From: Lingula anatina
Lineage: Eukaryota > Brachiopoda > Lingulata > Lingulida > Lingulidae
Assembly: GCF_001039355.2 (NCBI RefSeq)
Contig: NW_019773958.1
Coordinates: 894,667-958,666, forward strand
DNA: 64,000 bases
Direction: 5' to 3'
Made by a program: the position numbers and the translations under genes. Position 1 is the first letter of the stretch; every line of letters begins with the position of its first letter. Positions 51,470 to 61,272 of this stretch are shown here, one piece after another. The notes below the pieces were generated by a model that had not been told where the DNA came from, searched no databases, and was given only the letters and a program-made list of their open reading frames with translations.

Positions 51470-54400
51470 AATAACCATGGGAAAAATGGAACTTCAAATT
51501 AGGCAGCTTCACAAAACTGATCCATTAAAAGAAAATAAAGAATGGATTCTACAAAATATTTATATATTTATTGTTACATGAATGGAATGATGCTGACAAG
51601 TTTAGGTTACTTACGGTTTCCAGAATTATAAATGGCTTTAATTGACTTCTTCATCTTAATAAGTCCACTCCGGTCAAAATCCAAAGTCTGAAAATAAAAA
51701 ATGTCTACCTTATTACCCTGACTGACTTGTATAATTCTTCCACTTTTTAAAATGCATATCTGGGCAACAACAGATGATGAAAAAAAATTGATACAAGTAC
51801 ATTTTTCTGATTAAAAGAAAAAAGTTGAGTTGTATCAAATGTCAATGCAGCTTGTAAAAATCTTCATGAAAGTGTGACAAGGGCCTGGAATGTTGTGCTT
51901 AACATTTATTTTTCTTTCTATCTTATGATCATTCTTACTTACTTGTATGTATCGCCCATTTATCTTCTACACCAGACACACAAAAAAATTCTTTCCAATC
52001 ATTTTAGTATTCCACCATGTATTTTTGAACAGAGAACAGTGTTATGATTCTCTAGCACAAAAATACTTCACCATTTTTTATTACTCATCCACTATACCAG
52101 TCTCAACTATAACACCCTAGTGCCCTTGCTCAGGATAACAATGATGAGGATATTTTCCAATCAATTCTAACATCTATCCTCATTCCGGGGCCATGAAGTT
52201 TGAACCACAGATCTGCCACGTCTTAATAACTCCTGAATTACGATTTCTTATCACCCTGTAAAAAGTCTTCCTTAAAGATATGAACTGAGGCAAAAGTCAT
52301 ACCAGAGTAAGTCAAGTATTTGCCAAGACAAATTCTGAATTTGTAATCAAATCAATTAATGATTTAAGAAAATGTCCGCACATCAAAATAGGTCCTCAGT
52401 GAAAATGGATTTCAAAATTTGGCAATATAAAACTTGACTGTAAGCACTGGTTGGGTTAGACAGCCCTGCCTGTGGATGATAAGTGTAAAGATGGCCCTGG
52501 TTATGGATGATGCTGATGATAAAATAAAGATGGCTAGTCTTATCAGTAAAGTGCACTGGGAGCAGATAAACCATATAATTTAATAGTGAACACACACCAG
52601 CTTTCTCCATGGTCAATATATGTAGACAGATTATACAGCAAATGACGAAATTTTTATGGTAACCTACAAACCTCAAAAAATCTCAATTTCTTTGTAAGTT
52701 ATTTATAGCAGTTTACACATTGGATCGGGATCTGTAGGAAATTTATTACAGTTTACACTTTGGATCTGGATCTGTAGGAAATTAATTACAGTTTACACTT
52801 TGGATCTGGATCTGTAGGAAATTTATTACAGTTTACACTTTGGATCTTGAATTGCAAACAAAAAGAGACACTTTATGGCATTTTTGTGGTCTTCTCTTGT
52901 TTATCTCAGACAGCATATTACTGGTACTCAGATTTCCTCTATAAACAATGACTATTAATACTTCTTCAAAANTAAGTAACTGGCTCGTGCTGCCAGTAAT
53001 TACGCGGCGGGATATTTAGGGCACAGACCGTGATCATAAGATAGCGCAAATAGAAAATAGAAATTAGAAAATAGACATTGCATGTGAACGAAGCCTTAAA
53101 TTAAGCTTCAGAGGGCAATGCAGTCTATTTGGTAAATTTTTCTGGCAGTTAAACAGTTTTTTGTGAAAATTTAATTTTTCACATATTGGCATTTTCAAGG
53201 TGTGACTTAGAACCTCCAGGGGCTTGAAGACCCATGCACATTTTCTGAAAATCCATGATACGTATATTTTATTATTAAAAACTGATGGTCTTTATGCTGT
53301 TAAGCATTATGTAATATTGCATCAAATTAGAAGAAAACACAATTTTCGGTGCTGCTGCTATGATGACCATCATGGGAAAACCATGTTACTTATGATTGTC
53401 AAACTTTCAAAATAGAAACACAGGACTAAAATGCAGCTCGTGTTAGAAAAGCAGTCTAATTGGCTTCTTTTTCTGGAAGTTATACATTTTAGTGAAATAT
53501 TCATTTTTATCATGTTGGCATATTCATTGTGGGACTCAGAGCTCCCATGGACATGAAGCCAAATGGTAATCAAATTTTCTACATGTCCATGCTATTTAAA
53601 GTCAATAATCAAAAATTATTCTGTAATTTATTATGTTATGTTACAATTGACAAAAATCTTTTTGCACTGCTACTACAAACATTTTGAAAAGAAAACTGTG
53701 TTACTTATTATTATTTTCAACTTACAAGTATGATTTTTAGGATTGGCATGCAGTTCAAAATTAGAAAGCCGGCTCAATTAGGTTATCATTTATTATTGAA
53801 TTTATGCAGTTTTGTGTAAAATTTTCATTTTTCTCATTCTGGCATTTTCAAAGTGTGAACTTGAACTCCCATGGGCCTGAAGCCTTATGCTTGTTACACA
53901 TTTTACCCACATTGGTATTACCTGTTGAGCATAATTAAAATTTGATGTTGAATTTTCAGTTAAGCATAATGTACTTTTGCATCGGAATTGACAGTAGCCT
54001 CTTTTGTGCATTGTTATTTTCTGCTTTTTGTCTGTACATTTGACAGCTTTGCTGCCTTGTTTTGTATTTATAAGTGTTTTTTCCTCAGATTTAATCCTTA
54101 GGCATGTTAACAGTCTCATTTTTGAACTCATTAGAAATGTAAAGGTGTTCTTTTGACATTTTCTGTATCTTAACAATATTGTTAGTTGATTATATACAAA
54201 TGATGGTAAAACTGTTATTGTGTAATAAAGTGTCAAAAATGGAAATATCTTTACAATTTGTCAGATTCAATCATTCACTATGTTCAGAATCTCAGAATGG
54301 AGCAAATTGGACATTTTAAATTATATAAATTTCTATTGATATTTTTCCTATGTCAACAATTTTCTTAGTTGATCATTTAAAAATGACGGTAAATTGATTA

Positions 54401-56880
54401 TTTTGTTTTATGAAAAAAGGTGTTGAAAATGGAAAGAAAATCATTTCACTACAGTTACCTCTTGTTTACATTTTGGCATTTTGAAGGTGTGACTTTGAAC
54501 TTCCATGGCCTTGAAGACCTTTCCATGTCACTTTTTCTGAATATTCATGATACTTTTATTTTATTATTAAAAATTGATGGTTATTATGCTGTTAAGCATT
54601 ATGTAATATTGCATCAAAATTGAAGACAACCCTATTTTGGGCACTGGGCACTGCCTCCATTGTGACTATTAAGGGAAAACTATGTCACTTATCTTCTCAA
54701 ACTTACAGAAAAGTACCATAGGACCAAAATATAGCTTCAACCTGTCTCATCGGTTAACTTTTCTTGAAATTATATAGTTTTTTGTTAGAATTAAAATTTT
54801 CACATATCCACAATTTAAAGGTGTGACTTTGAACTTCCATTGGCTTGAAGACCTTTGCTAGTCACATTTTCTGAATATCCATGATACTTTTACTTTATTA
54901 CTAAACATTGATGGTCATTATGTTGTTAAGCATTATGTTATATTGCATAAAAGTTGAAGAAAACCCTATTGTGGACACTGCTGCCATGATGACCATTAAG
55001 AGAAAACCATGTTACTTAAGATGCGTAATGAAAAGTTTATTCATAGGACTGAAGTGCAGCTTGAGTTTGAAAATCAGTGTGATTGTTTTCTGTTTTGGAA
55101 GCAATACATTTCTATAGAGTGCTGTATGGTGGTACTGTATATGGATGGTAGTCAGTATGTAAGTGTCCCTTGGGTAATCACTAGCTAAATTCAGGGCTAT
55201 TAAGTCACTTGCCTCATTAACTTTCAAGTGGTCATTAAATGAGATTGCATAAAACACACGTTGAGATTTCCCTGTAAAGTCCCATAGGTTTAGCTTTCTT
55301 AACTATGTCACAAAACTAGGAATCAGTGATAATTATGCAGGTAAATGTTGTTTAATATTGCAAATAAGTTTACAGATGAAAAAAATGCCAACATTAATGC
55401 TATAGATGAATAACACTGCCTTATTATTCTCAAACTCAATGGGGTTATTCATATCATGTCAATACAGTAAAGGCCCAGTCACAATGTCGGCGATCTGTCG
55501 GGGATTAGTTTTGGCCGGGGGTCGTCGTAGAAAATAAAGAATCCTTGAACAATCCTAGCAATAATCCTAATAAAAGTGGAGCAGTCACATTGTCTGAGTT
55601 TTTTTCAAGGATTTTGACCCGGTTTTGTCGAAAAATCGTGGGCTCCGATGCAACGATATCTGCGAGCGTCTTTTCTCGTAATTTTTTTCCCCCTGGGTAT
55701 ATGTGGTTATATATGGGTATATATTCGGAGGACGCCTCCGATTAATCGTAGGTCATCGTAGGTCATCGGAGATTGTGTCTGGGATGCCCAAAATGTGTGA
55801 AAAATCTTGCGAGCAATCTTAAAATTTTAAGTTCAAAGTTGGGGACCGCGACGGGTGTGGCGATGTCTAAAAAATCTGCAACAACCCGCAGGCGTCCGGA
55901 GAGCGCCTCCGATGGGTGCAAAATCGAGAGAGCTGTCTCAAGATTTTGTTAAAATTTCCCGGGTTTTACCCATCCCCGACGCATTGCAACTGATTTGTGA
56001 CTGGGCCTTAAGATTAAACGTTTGAATAGCAGCTTTATTGGAATTTTTCATGTTTTATTTTTAATTTTTTAAAATTATTTTTCAAACAGTAGCATCTTCA
56101 AGATGCGACTTTTAACTCCCATCTACCAGAAGCTCTGTGCATTTTTTGTATTTCCACTTGAGCAGTTGCATTGGTTTGTCTTTAAACATTATGTAATATT
56201 ATTTTATGCACTGTCATAATTTTTCACATATTGAGATTTTCATTATGTGAATTTGAACTCTCACATATGGTCCTGAAACTGTAATCTTATTGACCATGTT
56301 ACCTGTTGTGCATGATTAAATTTCAGTGTTGATTGACTGTGCTGTTATAAGCATTATTTATTATTGTATCAAAATTGACAACTATGATATTACTATTTTT
56401 TGTCTAATTTCAGTGGTCTTTAAACCCAGGAGAGCTTAAACAGACATGGAAGCCCCGCATCTATATTCCATATGTAATTGGATTTGCCTTATTTGCGGCC
56501 TACAGATTCTATATGGTTTTGAGTCCTGAGAGGCAGAAGGTTTTAGTTAACAGGTAAATATCTGTGATCTCCACAACTAAAACAAATACGTCCAAGGCTA
56601 CCGTTTTACTTGAATGAGCTTAATCTTCATGATGGTTAACTCTTGGCAGTAACGCTGCTTCATTCTTGTATTTAGAAAAAATATGTTCCAAATCTGCTTT
56701 GTTCAGAATTGTCCGAGAGTACCAGGCTCTCATTTTTGCAATAACCACTGTTTTAGATTTCAGACTGAACTATATACAACTGCATATATACTACCTTTGT
56801 CTATCTTTTTCAGGACAAAGGATAAAGAGGACAAGAAAAATTTTGTTGACAAAATTTTCAAGGGTTATAAATCTGCATGA
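43402..56880 (+). CDS. Small single-pass membrane protein of unknown family, three coding exons
   Basis: Coding exons: 43402-43647 (acceptor at 43372-43373), 56414-56553, 56814-56880. All junctions are GT-AG with phases 0 and 2; total 453 bp, 150 aa, TGA at 56878-56880. Residues 1-50 are hydrophilic and Pro/His-rich. Then come [20 protein letters not shown] and a Tyr/Lys/Trp-rich stretch. One membrane segment follows ([20 protein letters not shown], about 97-116), and the tail is short and very basic ([19 protein letters not shown]). No signal peptide. Size, single helix and basic tail would suit a mitochondrial inner-membrane subunit or assembly factor, but I do not recognise the family. The poly-A signal is AATAAA at 57032-57037. 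Intron 2 is 12.8 kb and contains the ASAP exons on the other strand plus two n characters (44219, 52972). Confidence 0.8.
43801..43888. repeat. Hairpin plus GC-rich repeat, copy 2
   Basis: An 11-bp-arm perfect inverted repeat (TGTACAGACAC, loop AGAT) is followed by the 'gccatcacctgcgtc' GC-rich segment also found at 40330-40411. Confidence 0.75.
44219..44219. other. Single n, left edge of the ASAP-bearing contig
   Basis: Sequence left of it (repeat with 'aggcatgttaacagtctcat') resembles 54.1 kb. Sequence right of it is the contig carrying ASAP exons. Confidence 0.6.
44633..51687 (-). CDS. ASAP: ASAP-family Arf-GAP, BAR-domain fragment, eight exons
   Basis: Minus-strand exons: 51687-51615, 48957-48871, 48342-48281, 47581-47457, 45776-45701, 45432-45379, 45210-45125, 44795-44633. 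GT-AG borders; phases 1,1,0,2,0,0,2,0 join into 726 bp, 242 uninterrupted residues. Recognised blocks: [105 protein letters not shown] and [14 protein letters not shown]. These follow the N-terminal BAR domain of ASAP1/2/3 in order. ASAPs are membrane-curving GTPase activators for Arf at focal adhesions and podosomes. Both ends are missing: no start exon above 51687, and no PH, Arf-GAP, ankyrin or SH3 exon below 44633. There are no stops or frameshifts, so it does not look like an old pseudogene. It lies between n characters at 44219 and 52972 within another gene's intron. Confidence 0.88.
46163..46412. mobile_element. Fold-back MITE of about 250 bp in an ASAP intron
   Basis: A long imperfect palindrome centred near 46285. 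The left arm (gggttcccatacctagatca, ttgctaaattgc, cctactgaagctgcta) is mirrored on the right (tagcagcttcagtagg, gcaatttagcaa, gattgatc..., gggaatggtccc). There is no coding content. Near-identical 'ttagaaatcacctcc' sequences lie before the left arm (about 46046) and after the right end (about 46415). Confidence 0.8.
46467..46632. mobile_element. hAT-like MITE, CAGGGGCGGATTTAGG termini
   Basis: Starts CAGGGGCGGATTTAGG and ends CTGGATCCACCCCTG. Inside, 'gtcttctgggtcttccagaa' and 'ctgtcggaagacag' are partly inverted. CAAGT flanks both ends, a possible remnant of the target duplication. Same family as 24725-24886. Confidence 0.7.
47836..48186. mobile_element. TIR element with a central 26-bp palindrome
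   Basis: Outer ends are inverted: left 'cttaaaggcataataactct' and, read from the right, 'gatttaaagcaataataact'. At 48012-48037 sits a perfect palindrome with half-site GTTAAAATCTCTT. The right arm matches the copies at 39.95, 40.68 and 42.95 kb. No ORF of note, so it is a non-autonomous DNA transposon. Confidence 0.75.
49205..51114. mobile_element. 1.9-kb DNA transposon with 17-bp TIRs and 6-bp target duplication
   Basis: Left end CAGTCTGTGAAATAAGC (49205-49221). Right end GCTTATTTCGCAGACTG (51098-51114), its inverted copy with one mismatch. TGATGC flanks both sides (49199-49204 and 51115-51120). Subterminal GGTTGTCC and TTGCCC motifs occur at both ends. It interrupts an ASAP intron. Internal minus-strand coding remains are listed separately. 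The TIR and 6-bp duplication do not let me name a superfamily. Confidence 0.85.
49740..50591 (-). pseudogene. Degenerate spliced gene inside the 1.9-kb transposon
   Basis: From ATG at 50591 (minus) a frame reads [20 protein letters not shown], continues to GTLGLFLTA and stops. A second open frame just downstream, about 50405 to 50265, reads [20 protein letters not shown] and [20 protein letters not shown], ending at a GTAAGT donor. A possible further exon (about 50053-49940, after TTTTTTAG) reads [20 protein letters not shown] followed by an acidic EVDEIYED. A related acidic stretch ([14 protein letters not shown]) recurs near 49790-49740. The Lys/His-rich start could be a zinc-finger-type transposon protein, but I cannot assign it. 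The frame breaks indicate decay. Confidence 0.5.
51438..51469. repeat. (GT)n microsatellite
   Basis: GT dinucleotide run of about 30 bp; it produces a poly-His/Thr spurious ORF. Confidence 0.95.
52707..52850. repeat. 40-bp tandem repeat, about 3.5 copies
   Basis: Unit beginning CAGTTTACACTTTGGATCTG and ending in a TGTAGGAAATT(A/T)ATTA stretch, 40 bp long, three nearly identical copies plus a partial one. It lies close to the right edge of the ASAP contig. Confidence 0.9.
52972..52972. other. Single n, right edge of the ASAP-bearing contig
   Basis: Ambiguous base beyond which the sequence returns to repeat-filled intron of the small membrane gene. Confidence 0.6.
53150..56390 (+). repeat. 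Field of diverged copies of a repeat of about 300-330 bp
   Basis: A core like 'ggcattttcaaggtgtgact' then 'ttgaacttccatgg' and 'cttgaagacc' recurs near 53186, 53510, 53838, 54470, 54800, 56085 and 56225, each followed by related 'attatgctgttaagcattat' sequence in several copies. Part of it lies inverted at 21362-21900. The ORFs here are repeat readings. A 540-bp TIR element interrupts the field at 55470. Confidence 0.75.
55470..56009. mobile_element. 540-bp MITE with AAGGCCCAGTCACAA termini
   Basis: Left end AAGGCCCAGTCACAATGTCG and right end TTGTGACTGGGCCTT form at least 15-bp inverted termini. A second inner inverted pair follows (GTCGGGGAT on the left, ATCCCCGAC on the right). It is much more GC-rich than the surrounding repeat field and has no ORF of a known family. 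Confidence 0.85.
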
Positions 56881-57031
56881 GAAAGCTACACGGGATGATA
56901 AAGATTTTTGTTTGAAGTTTACACAAGCTATTGAATATTAATGTGTCATTTCACTGTTTGGAAAAGAAGTAGAAAATTGACATTCGTTGTTTTACCTTTG
57001 TCTGATCAGTCTGTTTACTACTTGTGGTTGA

Positions 57032-57037
57032 AATAAA
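57032..57037 (+). terminator. Poly-A signal of the small membrane gene
   Basis: AATAAA about 150 bp after the TGA at 56880, followed by a GT-rich stretch. Confidence 0.65.
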
Positions 57038-57219
57038 ATGCACGTGAAATGTTTATGGTGTACTTTGTTTGATTTCTAGTACCACTAGCGTGTGTGCTGA
57101 TGGTACTCATGGATTCAGTCCCAACACGTCTTGTACGGCTCCATGTTCTGGCGCCGGAAACAAGTCATCCTTACCACTTCCACTTCTCCACCTCTTAGAC
57201 CACAACCCAGCAGGCATAG

Positions 57220-57365
57220 TTGCGTTGGATCAACGTTGAAAACAGGTTGATACGTTGAATTGCCGTTGATCTACCTAAATTCAACGTCAAATCAACGTTG
57301 ATCCAGCCACGTCGAAACACCGTCATAATGTGACGTTGACTCAACGTTGTATTTTGGTCAATGAC
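57220..57365. repeat. ACGTTGA palindromic repeat block
   Basis: About 145 bp with repeated (T)CAACGTTGA and TGACGTTGA or ACGTTGAAT motifs in both orientations, several of them self-palindromic. No coding content. Confidence 0.8.
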
Positions 57366-59694
57366 ACAACCTTGCAGTTATGGATTGTAATTTAAAATAT
57401 TTATTATTGAAAACGTGATACTTTGTTTATTAATACTGTAAATAAATTTATCAAAACAATAACAAAATGGTTTTAAAGTAAAATTGACAGTTGTTTTGTG
57501 TCTTTAGTTAACTAGTGAATTTTCTTAACTTGTTATTCAGAAATACATTCCAATAAACTGAATTGCTTGAATATAATCACTAGGCGCATTTCGCTGAGTG
57601 TTAACAAGATCTAGCGAAACATTTTATCGCCACGCGTTCAAGTCTGATAAATCAGGAGATTTTTAATCTGAATCGGAGAATGTCCCTAGATGGGGAGATC
57701 TTCGAGGAATTTAGTCTGTAAAATGTGAAGGCTAGCATAGATTATCATACAATGAATGGTATCATACGTGCCTTAGATCTTCAGTGTGTGCAATAACGAG
57801 TGACGCAAAAACGGCAAAATGTAAGCAAGGAGGGGTGTGTTTGTTTATGGGGGGGGGGGGAGGGGGCAGTTAGTGCTATTTGTTTGTGTAGTTGGCTAAA
57901 ATAAGATAGTCCAGAATAGTGTACGTACACGTTTACGTAGTTGAACATGGAAAATATTTCTACTGATAATAAAAAAACAGGCTAAAAACGAAATAGAATG
58001 TTTAGAAATTTAAACTGTTACTCTGGTGGCATTGCGTCATGGCTATGAATCTGACATGGAGTTTAGTCCGAAATATTAGTGAATTTAGAATTAATAGCTT
58101 AAACGTTAATTGACATCTGCCCTAATTTGTCAGATAACAAAAAATGTCGGTGATCCAAGCGGAGGATATGCTTCCTGAAGGTAGGGGCGACGAACGGCGA
58201 CGATGTTTTTCTTAACAACTTACCTGCCTGACAGTGCACCTGTATAAGTTACGAAAATGTCCTTTTCAACAGGCGTATTTTATTAATTAGATTATGTCAC
58301 AAATTTAATTTATGATAAGACATTAGATGAAGGCATTGTACGCAACCAGACCTGCAGAATGCTGGGAAAACTACATTGCTGCGATGAACTAAGCTACCAG
58401 AGGGCTACGATTTTATGAAGAGCGAAAGCGCAGGCTTCGTGAAGGTCAACACTACAGATCACCGTTTATTCAACGACTTATTTTTCATACAAACTCACAA
58501 GAAATTATATTCAATTTTCCGTACTGATCACACATTATTTGTTTTTGTTCTATTGTCTTTTGGGTGATTAGCTCGTGGTAGAAACATTGAATTACATAGT
58601 GTAATGAACTCATCAAACCAAACTGTTTTATCTGTCGCGTGCCCTCTTTTGCCTACTTTAAAACAGCTCCTACTCTTGTTGCGTCTTAAGAAAATGAAAC
58701 TTGTGGTCAATACATCCCATCATATACTTTTTTATTCTCTTACCACGAAAAGCAAATAGTGAAAGATATACATTTAAGATATTAACTTAACGATACATTT
58801 TGTAATAGCTCACAATCAGTGTAGATGGACCTTGAATATAAAGTTATTTATTGCAAAATAAATTTATATGTGATTTTACCTCTGTCGTTTGTGTTATTTC
58901 AAACAAAATGATTTCCTGAAAGGCCAACTTTAAAATGTATGTCTTTTCAGCAAAATAATGTAATTTAATACAACTATGAGTAATGTATTTATTTAAAGTA
59001 CGACCGTATATGCAATGGGCCATGTGGGATTATAATTGCATACCTTGATGCAAAACAGTCTATCGTTTCTTCGAGTCCCTTTAATTAGTGTATTACAATA
59101 CTCTTTACCCTTTTCATTTGACACTGTCTCTGTTTCTCTCCCTTTTTCCTTTCTCTTGTAAGGAGGGTAAAAAATTAAGCACTCAAAATATGCATCACCA
59201 ATCTTCAGAAAAGAATGAGTGAATGAACCATTGGGCTGGCCCACAACGTCCGACACAGCAGAATAAATCAAATAACAGCTTTTACAGATTTAACTGCAGT
59301 TAGCTGTATAGTGTCGCTATATACATAATCCGCTGCACGCGCGAAGCTGTTGAACAAAAGGATAGTTCTCTATGGAAGACCTTTTGTTTACATAAGTACT
59401 CTAAGGGGGCGTGCCTACCCAGGCGACAAGAGGATTAGGTTAGTCACTATATTCCGTCAAAATCGTTTAGCGACCCTATCATTATCACACTACCTCTATT
59501 GTATTTTCTGACGTTATAATTTTATCTAATCTTCTTATGTTAGATGGAATAAATGCACACATACATAATCTTATGACGGTACATCATCTACACATAGCGG
59601 TGCGCGCGGTTCCTGTCATATCAGGCGCACTTCTTCTGCAAAAGATGAAAAAGGCTAATAGCAGAGAGTTTTAGGTGATGACGCCATTGCACTT

Positions 59695-59729
<35 letters not shown>

Positions 59730-60200
59730 TGATAATGTACATGTAAATTATACACCTTTATTTGATTGCGTAGGCCTACATTTATAAAACTAGATGGTGT
59801 CGATGGGTAACCATCGCATATCCCCGCACTTCCCCATATTATCAACAGCAGCTCACCCAAGGGACCACTTACCACACACGCATGAACACAGGCACGTACG
59901 CACACACATACACACACATCACTGCTTCATCCAAAGGTATTTAAAAATATAAATGTAAAAAAAATCTTCCTACGACATGCCAGGATAAAAGCAGCAGGCT
60001 CTCTTCCCCGAACCTGCACAGGGATAGATTTTTAAAAATATCTGCTATACATCAGAATCTGTTAAAGTGGTAGCAAAATAGTACATGTACCCCTAACTAG
60101 TACAGTAAGTCAAAGCAAATCATAGCATATAATAGAAAAAATAGAATTACCAATCTCACTCTAATAATCTGGGAATAGACTTAAATAAATTTAAGACCAG
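57366..60200. other. Intergenic stretch with no convincing gene
   Basis: Contains a poly-G run near 57849-57866 and CA repeats at 59695-59727. One weak candidate first exon lies at 58144-58181 (ATG, MSVIQAEDMLPE, then a GTAGGG donor), but I find no matching later exon. ORFs here have no family resemblance. Confidence 0.45.
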
Positions 60201-60660
60201 GGACAGTTCAATCCCCAGCCACTCTAAAATTCCAAAGTGCCCATGCACATCCCTGATGATGGGTATACTAATCACCAAAGTTTCAACTTCCTACCTGCAA
60301 TGGTCTAGGAGAAAATAGCAGAAACTACAATGTGAAAAGAATTCAGAATCAACCAACCCCCTGGGACAGCCCAACCCCTTGTTGCACCAAAATTCCAAAG
60401 TGTATATGCACATCCCTGATGATGGATCTTCCAATTCCTATAGTTTCAGTTTCCTATCTCTAACAGTTTAGGAGGAGATAGCAGAAATTACAATATCATA
60501 AGAATTTTGAATCAACCATCCCCCCAGGGACAGCCCAAGCCCCTGTTGCACTAAAATACCAAAGTGCCCATGCACATCCCTGAAGATGGGTCTACCAATT
60601 CCCAAAGTTTCAACTTCCTACCTGCAATGGTCTAGGAGCAGATAGCAGAAATTACAATGC
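60190..60660 (-). repeat. 163-bp tandem repeat, about three copies
   Basis: The sequence from 'ccaaagtgcccatgcacatc' through 'tttcaacttcctacctgcaa' and 'tctaggagaaaatagcagaa' to 'gggacagcccaacccc' repeats with starts at 60232, 60395 and 60559, after a partial copy. The last copy ends where the acidic ORF region begins, near 60660. Confidence 0.85.
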
Positions 60661-60920
60661 CGGGTTTTCATCATCTTATCACAGGGGAACTTCAACATCT
60701 CATCATCAGTTGACTTCAACAGTTCAGCATCACTGGGCGACAACCTCTCTTCATCAGGGAACCGCAACTTTTCTGCATCTGGGGACTTTAATACATCAGA
60801 ATCACCACTGGTCATATGGGGTTTCAAAATCTCAAATTCGGGAGATTTTGCTTTGTCAGCAACGTCACTGACCATCGGGGAGCTGCAACATCTCGGCACC
60901 AGGGAATTCTTCTTTTGGAG
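60618..60920 (-). pseudogene. Shifted-frame continuation of the acidic ORF
   Basis: Reads SDVADKAKSPEFEILKPHMT then SDVLKSPDAEKLRFPDEERL, SPSDAELLKS and TDDEMLKFPCDKMMK: short repeats of the type (S/T)-(P/D)-D-x-E-x-L-(K/R). The first unit parallels SGVANKSPKEEFPGAEMLQL in the upstream frame, so the two frames look like one protein split by an indel. The last residues read into the 163-bp repeat. Confidence 0.45.
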
Positions 60921-61272
60921 ATTTGTTAGCAACACCACTGATCACAACCTCATTGCTCCGGATCCCCTCTCTAACTTCTTTCCCTATTGCAGTCTCTTCA
61001 TCACAGCTGTCATCATCCACTGAGCTTCTCTGCCCCACTTCCATCTGAATGCTGCTTATCATTGCTTCGAAAGATAGTTTGTTTCCGTTGTCATACTCTG
61101 TTGTTTCTTCTTTCATTACTTCCCACAGATTTGCGAGGGAATTTGACAATAAAAGTACATCTTCTTTGCTAGTTTCCTGCATCTTCAGAGCACTTATGAT
61201 TCCACCCAGACAATCTAACAGCCTGCTGTAGATGTCTGGGTCTTCATACTGGTCCTCGTCTTCATACAGCAT
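60865..61272 (-). CDS. Intronless acidic ORF of unknown function (135 aa)
   Basis: Begins MLYEDEDQYEDPDIYSRLLD, then a probable helical part (GGIISALKMQETSKEDVLLL, NSLANLWEVM), then a Ser/Glu-rich part ending NKSPKEEFPGAEMLQLPDGQ at a TGA. The length of the open frame and the low-entropy but non-repetitive N-terminal half suggest real coding sequence. I do not recognise a family. The repeat-like C-terminus continues in another frame (60618-60920), which suggests a one-base frameshift near 60865-60880. The 21 bases around the start codon recur upstream. Confidence 0.45.
   Translation of the reverse strand: MLYEDEDQYEDPDIYSRLLDCLGGIISALKMQETSKEDVLLLSNSLANLWEVMKEETTEYDNGNKLSFEAMISSIQMEVGQRSSVDDDSCDEETAIGKEVREGIRSNEVVISGVANKSPKEEFPGAEMLQLPDGQ

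Noticed and set aside
52383-52676. 97-aa minus-strand ORF as the missing 5' exon of ASAP
   Set aside because: No resemblance to ASAP N-termini and no donor in phase 0 that would join 51687.
58350-58392. Plus-strand reading LQNAGKTTLLR, resembling the P-loop of an Arf/Arl GTPase
   Set aside because: A stop codon follows at once, nothing of the GTPase surrounds it and there is no open frame. The DNA also resembles a CTGGGAA/ACTACA promoter-type motif. Treated as chance.
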